From positions 133,193 through 197,192 of the forward strand of contig CACRXP010000234.1 of NCBI GenBank assembly GCA_902702965.1: 64,000 nucleotides of DNA, in the 5' to 3' direction. The DNA is from Spirometra erinaceieuropaei (taxonomy: Eukaryota > Platyhelminthes > Cestoda > Diphyllobothriidea > Diphyllobothriidae). How positions within the stretch are numbered: the stretch's first letter is position 1; each line of letters opens with the position of its first letter. The position numbers and the translations under genes were made by a program. Below the pieces are notes generated by a model. The model saw only the letters and a list, made by a program, of their open reading frames with translations. It was not told the DNA's origin and did no database searches. This document shows positions 58,767 to 64,000 of this stretch, one piece after another.

Positions 58767-60332
58767 TTAAATCAGTTCTATTAAAACATAATTAGTATTT
58801 TGCGGGAAGCAGATATACTTAGTGAACTTATTCGGCAACGGTGCACAGCTGATAGTGCTCTCAAGCTCAGCCGTGAAGACCTTTAGCAGGGACGACTGTT
58901 GTGGATAATCAAAATAATGCGAAATGTTTACGAATTCACTGAATACTATTCGCAGGCAACTTTGTCGGTCACGCAGTACGTTCTTTACACAAACGATCTT
59001 ACCACCGATGCCAATGCAGTGGTTGGTGGGTGTGATGTCAATCCTAAAGCTGTCCGTGAGCACACATTTATATTGCTCACAGTCTTCGAAACCAACAGGA
59101 ACTACTCCTAGATTATGACCGTGAAGTAATTTTGGGGACTGCAGTGTACGTTGCCCGTATGCAGTTACCTCAACCTCGCTGAGTCGCCGTGCTATCTGCT
59201 GCAGTGGTCGTGACGGACTTCTGAGTAAGCCCTTTAATCTACCTAGGTAACTTTCAAAGGGGAAAGTTGAGAAGGAGTCTAGGACCCCATGACGCTCAAC
59301 CTCCTCGGCAATGTGCATTATGCTGTGCACATTGTACACCATTTGTTCAACACCAAATAAGTCTAAAAACTTTTTGGTGAATAACTTCAACAATTGCTTA
59401 CAATACCCAATATTGCTATTACAAGAAATTGGGTTAGACAGCAAACGTAGAGCAGTAAACAAAAGCAAAAAAAGCTTGAAGTGCTTATGCGGCAGAACGT
59501 CTGACAGAACAAGAACACCGGAATATAATACAAACTGCCTGAACTCCGTTGCTTTCCAGGATTCAAAATCACTTATTGATCTGCTCCGCTGCGAAAATTC
59601 TGCCGGTAGGTATGCATTTATTCTGCGAAGTCTATTGTCTATAGTTTCAACTTCCTCAGCTTTCAATATCGAAGGCTGGAAACGACCACTGGCTTTAGAA
59701 CGATAATTCTTAACCCACAAACTTAGCAGCTTTTTCACTACACCCAAGTATATTAGGTGTAGAGGATCTAGGGGAAAATTGGAAATAAGTCCTAAGTTAC
59801 AGGACAAAAATGGCGATGTCCCATCTACGTGTTCATCGTCCGTCGGCTGCAAGAAGTCTTCATCTTTCCTGTATCTTTCTCCTTCCTCGGGGTAGACCAC
59901 TTTTCCCATATACTCTCCTACCACTGTACAACGTTCGCACCCGTAGTAGGCATTCACGTTCTTAATCTGCTTTACAAAAGCCCTGGCTGGTGCATCACAG
60001 ATAACGGCTGTTATCTGAACGTGAGCCGGATGGCTCATTTCGTCGACTTGTAGTCCTGTCTCCTGAAGATACTTAATCTCATTAACCAGTGACCGGCAGT
60101 ACAAGTGCACATCAGACGGCTTACCGCCACCACAGTAGATGGCAACCGGGAAGACATTACTTATAAATGGACGGACTACTCTGCCTAGTATGGGCCATAT
60201 TTCAGTCTTCGTCTTCTTATAAATTGGGACGCCGTCTATAGCTAACTGAACGTGCACATCATCAGCTACGGAATGAGAATACCCTCGCAAGCGTAGAAGT
60301 TTGCTAAGCTGCCTTTCAAGTCCTATGTGCAT
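58767..60332 (-). CDS. CACTA-like DDE transposase, uninterrupted 521 codons
   Basis: Cut-and-paste transposase. Motifs in order: AIDGVPIYKKTKTEIWPILG with first catalytic Asp (residue 33), AVICDAPARAF with second Asp (113), YGCERC with a possible zinc-binding Cys pair (132, 135), PLDPLHLIYLGVVKKLLSLW (189-206), HIAEEVERHGVLDSF from 340, and FPFESYLGRLK with the catalytic Glu (360). These match the tnp2/Transposase_21 pattern of CACTA elements (DG-x-P-x-F/Y-K-S...WPIL; CD-x-PA; LGV-x-K; FE...LK). The ATG at 60332 may not be the true start. Upstream, the same frame is open from about 60470 to a single TGA at 60336. A 75-nt GT...AG segment (60397-60323) would remove that stop in frame, so a 5' extension is likely. 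No frameshift or stop in the body. Confidence 0.88.
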   Translation of the reverse strand: MHIGLERQLSKLLRLRGYSHSVADDVHVQLAIDGVPIYKKTKTEIWPILGRVVRPFISNVFPVAIYCGGGKPSDVHLYCRSLVNEIKYLQETGLQVDEMSHPAHVQITAVICDAPARAFVKQIKNVNAYYGCERCTVVGEYMGKVVYPEEGERYRKDEDFLQPTDDEHVDGTSPFLSCNLGLISNFPLDPLHLIYLGVVKKLLSLWVKNYRSKASGRFQPSILKAEEVETIDNRLRRINAYLPAEFSQRSRSISDFESWKATEFRQFVLYSGVLVLSDVLPHKHFKLFLLLFTALRLLSNPISCNSNIGYCKQLLKLFTKKFLDLFGVEQMVYNVHSIMHIAEEVERHGVLDSFSTFPFESYLGRLKGLLRSPSRPLQQIARRLSEVEVTAYGQRTLQSPKLLHGHNLGVVPVGFEDCEQYKCVLTDSFRIDITPTNHCIGIGGKIVCVKNVLRDRQSCLRIVFSEFVNISHYFDYPQQSSLLKVFTAELESTISCAPLPNKFTKYICFPQNTNYVLIELI

Positions 60333-60334
60333 GC

Positions 60335-60470
60335 GTCAAAATGGCCTTGTTTTCATGGAATATGTAAAATTTGCAACGATGAGTTTGAGAATTGTACCAT
60401 CTATTTTCACTTGGTAAGTCTTGTGCCGTGAAACTAGAATTATTAGCTCATGTCCTGCTTGCATTCGTGG
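60335..60470 (-). CDS. Possible 5' coding extension of the CACTA-like transposase
   Basis: In frame with the transposase, the - strand encodes MQAGHELIILVSRHKTYQVK then IDG before a GTACAA donor-like site at 60397. Splicing to the CACATAG acceptor (60323) would fuse it as IDG-LERQLSKLL. The putative intron is 75 nt, longer than the three in the neighbouring gene. Further 5' exons were not found. Alternative reading: a dead N-terminus with one stop. Confidence 0.4.
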
Positions 60471-60499
60471 GTAGTTTGTGATTTAGACGGTTTTTCAGC

Positions 60500-61205
60500 G
60501 AGTGAACGCAAGAAGCCACAACTACATCCAAGTTATATTTTCACTGTATCTTTTGAGGCGGATCTAGGAGTCGCTGTGTGAATGTCAGCTACTTAGTTTT
60601 CGTGCTCGAACTTGCACCGTAACTCGTAACGACGCCAGTAGAAATGTTCAACGCTTGCTCAAAGGACCGGCCTGGGGGGGCAATACCGTTTTTCTTCTTG
60701 TGTCGTTCGGGGGATCCGCGTCAAGTCGCCCACTTCTTGGGTGGAAGGGTTGAGTTTTTGAAGCGTTTTACGTTTGATACATGACAGGATGGACGAATTA
60801 GGCCGTGTTCTCTCCAATTTAAGGCATCTGTATTATCAAGAACGTAGTCGGTAAAATAGGCAGGTGGCGCTCGGCTGGACAGATAATCTAAAACTCCTTT
60901 CGGATTTTTAGAAACGCTTCCAAATGAGTGCTTTCTTGAATGCACTTGCAGCTCCAAAGTAGAAATCATTAAGCTGACGTAAGGATCTATAATGAGCTAG
61001 ACATCAGAAGAGAGCTTTCGAGTAATTTTGATGACAAATGTACCTCTCAAGCTCAACTTTAACAGTTCCGGAGTCAACCTCCATGCGCAAGACCTTTATG
61101 CCCTACTCTTTTTAATTGCTTAGTCAAAGTCTGGGTTTAGAGTGAGGAACTGGGATTTCTGCGAGTCAACCGTGAGATCCCACCTATCTCGGCTAAAAGT
61201 AATGC
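60500..61205. other. Region 5' of the transposon, no clear feature
   Basis: An 82-codon - strand frame (60721-60969) precedes the transposase in the same orientation and could be a further 5' exon or unrelated. It has no recognised motif. A G-run lies at 60672-60678. Confidence 0.35.
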
Positions 61206-61242
61206 TTAATATGTTTAAATTATCCTTTATGGAGTACGCAGA

Positions 61243-61795
61243 GTGATGGACGCTCTGAGCGCAGGATTTCGTCTTCGTCTTGCAGCTTACCTAAAGAAGG
61301 CAGCACTAAATGGATATCCCGGAAGTCCCCAATCCGCGAGTCAGTTACGAGAATTGTCTGGTATATCCGACGGTGCGCTGTTGCCGGAAGTTGGTCTTGA
61401 ACTGGCACGCTTAGCCGAGCCGTACACCCTCATCCGGCCCACTAGGCGCTACGCACAAGGCTCGAATCGATTCAAACAGGGTCAGTAAGACAGACGAACG
61501 AAATCACACGGAGTCGATAGCTGACAACCACGGAAAAGAGGGGAGGAATCGACGGAGGTCACATGGCCAGTGTGGAACGCTGCGTCGCCGACGCACACGC
61601 GAGGTCGAGGACAACTCACACGAGCAACAACGACTGGTCAGTCTACTGACTGACAAGAATGCTAAGTTGGTGCAACTACGACAGCCGCGAAGGAGACAAA
61701 GGTCACGCGAGCATCCCGCTATTGATCTCGAAGAAATCCAAATGAATCAACAGCAAACAGGCAGGTGGAAGTTCGTATGTCGAGCTCCGTTATAA
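61243..61795 (+). other. Two overlapping open frames, unassigned (possible exon pair or retroelement gag relic)
   Basis: Frame 1 (61243-61488) encodes a Leu/Ala/Arg-rich stretch with RLAAYLKKAALNGYPG. Frame 2 is open from 61415 to a TAA at 61793-61795 (126 codons) and is strongly basic and polar (GKEGRNRRRSHGQC, LRRRRTREVED, QPRRRQRSRE). Base composition rises in purines and CG dinucleotides here, unlike the AT-rich surroundings, so the block looks coding-derived. No known family recognised. A +1 shift or a splice near 61480 would join the frames. Confidence 0.35.
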
Positions 61796-61799
61796 TATG

Positions 61800-62270
61800 C
61801 GGCAGGGGAAAGACCCCATAACTGAAGATTTGCAGGAACATCAAGCAAAGTACCCTGATGTTAGAAACGAGGAAGTTTCTAATTCGTCAGTACGAATGAA
61901 ATCTAGTCCATGAACTCACTCTCTCTTCTTCAGTGGATGATGAACGCAGTAAGATATCCAGACCACTCTATTGCCAGCTGAGTAGACCAGAAACGATATT
62001 CTCATCCGGCCGTTGGCGTTTGACGATTTTTATGATCCCATCACTATATCCGAATAATCATCGTGATCCTCACCTATCGGACGGCCAGTCGGTCCTGTCT
62101 TTCTTTGCGGTCGTAAGCGCTAAGCTGTGCGTATCGAAATTGAAGAGAAGCGGGTGATTTTTGACAACCACCATTGGAGAATGATCCTTCGAATTAGGTA
62201 CACTGACTTTGTCACTAGTTAGACGCGACGCGTGCTGCGTTTTCGCGAACATACCTCGGGCAATTCAATA
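61800..62270. other. Unassigned, weak exon-like frame
   Basis: An acceptor-like CTCTCTCTTCTTCAG at about 61919-61933 precedes a 74-codon + frame (to 62157) without known motif. Nothing more can be supported. Confidence 0.25.
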
Positions 62271-62273
62271 AAG

Positions 62274-62286
62274 ATAGTTTGGGTCG
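62274..62286. repeat. 13-bp target site duplication, left
   Basis: ATAGTTTGGGTCG directly before the palindromic insertion. The same 13 bases recur at 62979-62991 in direct orientation. Confidence 0.75.
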
Positions 62287-62978
62287 CCTTGCTGAATTTC
62301 CGAGGAAATTAATGCGCGAACTTGGAGTAACTCTTTCGAAACAGGCCTTTTCAGGCACGGTCCGAAATTTGATATGAATATTTGAGCTGAAATCCATCAG
62401 CTACTGCGGAATAACCGCTTAATATTCACAAACCGCCAACAGGCAGCCAGTAGTATAGCATTGTGCAATAATTTACCGTATTAACAACACAGGTATTAGC
62501 TAAAAGCCCAGACACGCGTGTTTTGCCGATCTTGTGCCGCTGCCTGACGCAGCTGCGAGGGGTTTGGCTCGTCAGGCAGCGGCACAAGATCGGCGAAACA
62601 CGCGTGTCTGGGCTTTTAGCTAATACCTGTGTTGTTAATACGGTAAATTATTGCACAATGCTATACTACTGGCTGCCTGTTGGCGGTTTGTGAATATTAA
62701 GCGGTTATTCCGCAGTAGCTGATGGATTTCAGCTCAAATATTCATATCAAATTTCGGACCGTGCCTGAAAAGGCCTGTTTCGAAAGAGTTACTCCAAGTT
62801 CGCGCATTAATTTCCTCGGAAATTAAGCAAGGCAAGTTGAAACTGGGGAAAGCTGGGGGACCCACTGACGAGCCGAACCCCTCGCAGCTGCGTCAGGCAG
62901 AGGCACAAGATCGGCGAAACACGCGTGTCTGGGCTTTTAGCTAATACCTGTGTTGTTAGTACGGTAAATTATTGCACA
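62287..62978 (+). mobile_element. Hammerhead-ribozyme retrozyme-like element (family A), head-to-head plus tandem insertion
   Basis: Left arm 62287-62547 is a - strand unit and right arm 62572-62832 a + strand unit. The arms are 261 bp each, collinear without indels, with few mismatches and a 24-nt spacer. The right arm continues into a second, tandem + unit up to 62978. The ribozyme cleavage positions at 62608 and 62929 are 321 nt apart, giving the monomer length. 13-bp direct repeats flank the whole block, so it integrated as one event. No coding capacity. The near-identity of the arms shows it is young. Confidence 0.82.
62851..62942 (+). ncRNA. Type I hammerhead ribozyme, family A copy 2, intact core
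   Basis: AGCU (62851-62854) and CCCA (62861-62864) form the stem I 5' strand, CUGACGA is at 62865-62871, stem II is GCCGA/UCGGC (62872-62876 with 62911-62915), GAAA at 62916-62919, stem III CACGCGUG at 62920-62927, then UC, so the site is GUC at 62927-62929. UGGG (62930-62933) pairs with CCCA, and AGCU (62939-62942) with AGCU. The apical part of stem II can form CCUC/GAGG around a GCAGCUGC palindrome. All nucleotides I know to be essential (C3, U4, G5, A6, G8, A9, G12, A13, A14, U16.1, C17) are present. Confidence 0.85.
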
Positions 62979-62991
62979 ATAGTTTGGGTCG
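62979..62991. repeat. 13-bp target site duplication, right
   Basis: Second copy of ATAGTTTGGGTCG, closing the retrozyme-like insertion. Confidence 0.75.
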
Positions 62992-62999
62992 TTTGGCAC

Positions 63000-63630
63000 G
63001 CAGTTCCTCTCCCGCTCATAATCACAGTGCTGCCACCCATCCGGGTAGGACGCCGGTCGAATTCTCCGGATTCATCCTACCTGATCACTATTCGTGGAGA
63101 TGCAGTGTCTACCAGCATCCCTTAAGGTCGAAAAAGGACTGGAGGCCGCTACTGCGTCCACTTTCACCAACCGTCTTGGCTTACTCATGCTACTGAAGCC
63201 TCGTGAAAACGAGGAATGGGCGTGGGGGTGCGGTTGGTCCCGCGCGAGTCGCAACGGCGTGACTCCCTCGCTCCTGGCGGACGTGCTGCGATGCCTTTGC
63301 ATAGAGGATTAGTCAGCTCTGAACAATTCCCACGGGTCCTGACAGCGGTCACGCGTCCTAGACCGTTGAAGACGTGGCCATGCTTACGGGTCAAAATAAA
63401 ATCTACTTGAGACCACCATACATGCCAATGGAAGTTGGAGCAAGTTTCAGCAAGCAGTCCGGAATAGGAAGATGCGATCTTTAGAAAGAAAAATGTATTG
63501 GCCTGACGTTCCAGATCCTCACTCGGGCCGTCAAGGTTGATTAAGGCACAAAGAGTGCAATGTTCATAGCTCGCAGTTGTCACGCCACCACGCGCCGACT
63601 CTAATTAGCAGCCCTAGCTTTCATCGCCGG
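63000..63630. other. GC-richer unassigned stretch
   Basis: Open frames exist on both strands (for example 63185-63583 on -, 132 codons). The - frame contains HCTLCALINLDGPSEDLERQ, not a family I can name. CpG content is higher than the surrounding DNA. It could be a retroelement part. I cannot tell which strand, if any, codes. Confidence 0.3.
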
Positions 63631-63639
63631 GGCTCCTAG

Positions 63640-63960
63640 ATGATGCGATGATTACGTGTTAGTCCCCATATCGGTCGTTAATTGCCGTAATTTTGTCACC
63701 GCTGTCGATTTTTCGCGTGATAGTTACTGAGCCCTGACGAAGTTTCAGCATAGAATGAGGGCAGGAGGCCATCGCACTTTTTGATTGACTGCGGCTCGTA
63801 GAACTATGACTCAAGCAGCCCGCGGCTCGCGATTGTCACTTCTTGCGAGAATTTCGGCCTCGTCAAACATGAAGATGTAACTGAGTCCGGTCGAATGAGC
63901 CGCAACACGAAAGCTATCGTCCTTTCCCATTACTACTGCTTCAAGTTCCGCCACTTATAC
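63640..63960 (+). repeat. Dispersed repeat D, copy 2
   Basis: Aligns in ordered blocks with the - strand of 55540-55830 (see that entry), including GGTCGTT...CGTAATTTTG at 63674 and the TTTCAGCATAG, CGCACTTTTTG and ATGACTCAAGC blocks. It extends towards the window edge and may be cut by it. Confidence 0.5.
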
Positions 63961-64000
63961 ATAGGCTAACTAAACTCAAATGGGTCGAATTAGGTCTTGT

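Larger units (their letters stand above)
57597..60500 (-). mobile_element. CACTA-like (CMC/EnSpm) DNA transposon, two genes, termini not found
   Basis: Contains a tnp2/Transposase_21-like gene (60332-58767) and a downstream DUF4806 gene (58560-57597) in the same orientation, 0.2 kb apart. Related CACTA elements are known in schistosomes (SmTRC1). I could not identify CACTA/CACTG-type terminal inverted repeats or a 3-bp duplication by eye, so the outer limits are only the gene limits. Intact frames suggest recent activity. Confidence 0.7.

Overview
The window is eukaryotic: low gene density, spliced coding sequence, AT-rich noncoding DNA and many decayed transposable elements. Several things point to a flatworm, most likely a diphyllobothriidean (pseudophyllidean) tapeworm such as the Spirometra/Schistocephalus group. 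There are many Penelope-like elements (PLEs) with GIY-YIG endonucleases, a LINE tail made of repeated RTFT-x-R-x-GL-x-GH-type C2H2 fingers that I associate with tapeworm genomes, introns of only 35-36 nt, and a CACTA-type transposase (a group reported from schistosomes as SmTRC1). The species assignment is inference. No rRNA, canonical tRNA or CRISPR was seen.

Layout. 1-7.1 kb: nothing supportable. 7.1-8.05 kb: a long-TIR non-autonomous DNA element. 8.3-18.3 kb: the 3' half of a two-pore-domain (K2P/TWK) potassium channel gene on the + strand. It has two exons separated by an 8.4 kb intron that holds a PLE, tRNA-like sequences and a LINE 3' end. 18.3-37 kb: gene-free DNA with PLE fragments, three more copies of the TIR family, a tRNA-derived SINE and a ribozyme-bearing repeat. 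37.4-40.2 kb: a larger PLE relic followed by ribozyme-bearing repeats. 40-45.8 kb: empty. 45.8-51.3 kb: three PLE 3' ends, each in head-to-head inverted pairs, plus dispersed repeats and a SINE. 51-57 kb: mostly empty, with a dispersed repeat and a DNA hairpin. 57.1-60.5 kb: a CACTA-like DNA transposon on the - strand with an uninterrupted 521-codon transposase and a second gene carrying a DUF4806 domain split by micro-introns. 61.2-62.2 kb: unassigned ORFs. 62.27-62.99 kb: a 0.7 kb insertion containing a near-perfect 261-bp palindrome and an intact hammerhead ribozyme, flanked by a 13-bp target site duplication. 63-64 kb: unassigned sequence and a dispersed repeat.

The most interesting signal is a short, noncoding, tandem and inverted repeat family (unit 321-346 bp) at 33.8-35.3, 39.6-40.2 and 62.3-63.0 kb. 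It encodes a type I hammerhead ribozyme with all core residues (CUGACGA, GAAA, GUC), stem II covariation between copies and a palindromic stem III (CACGCGUG), so it would probably need to act as a dimer or tandem. It resembles metazoan retrozymes. PLEs in the same window are inserted in the same unusual way: head-to-head inverted copies, with a 15-bp direct duplication visible at one of them. This fits the idea that PLE reverse transcriptases mobilise the ribozyme elements. A second hammerhead-like family with a palindromic stem III lies at 20.9 and 39.4 kb.
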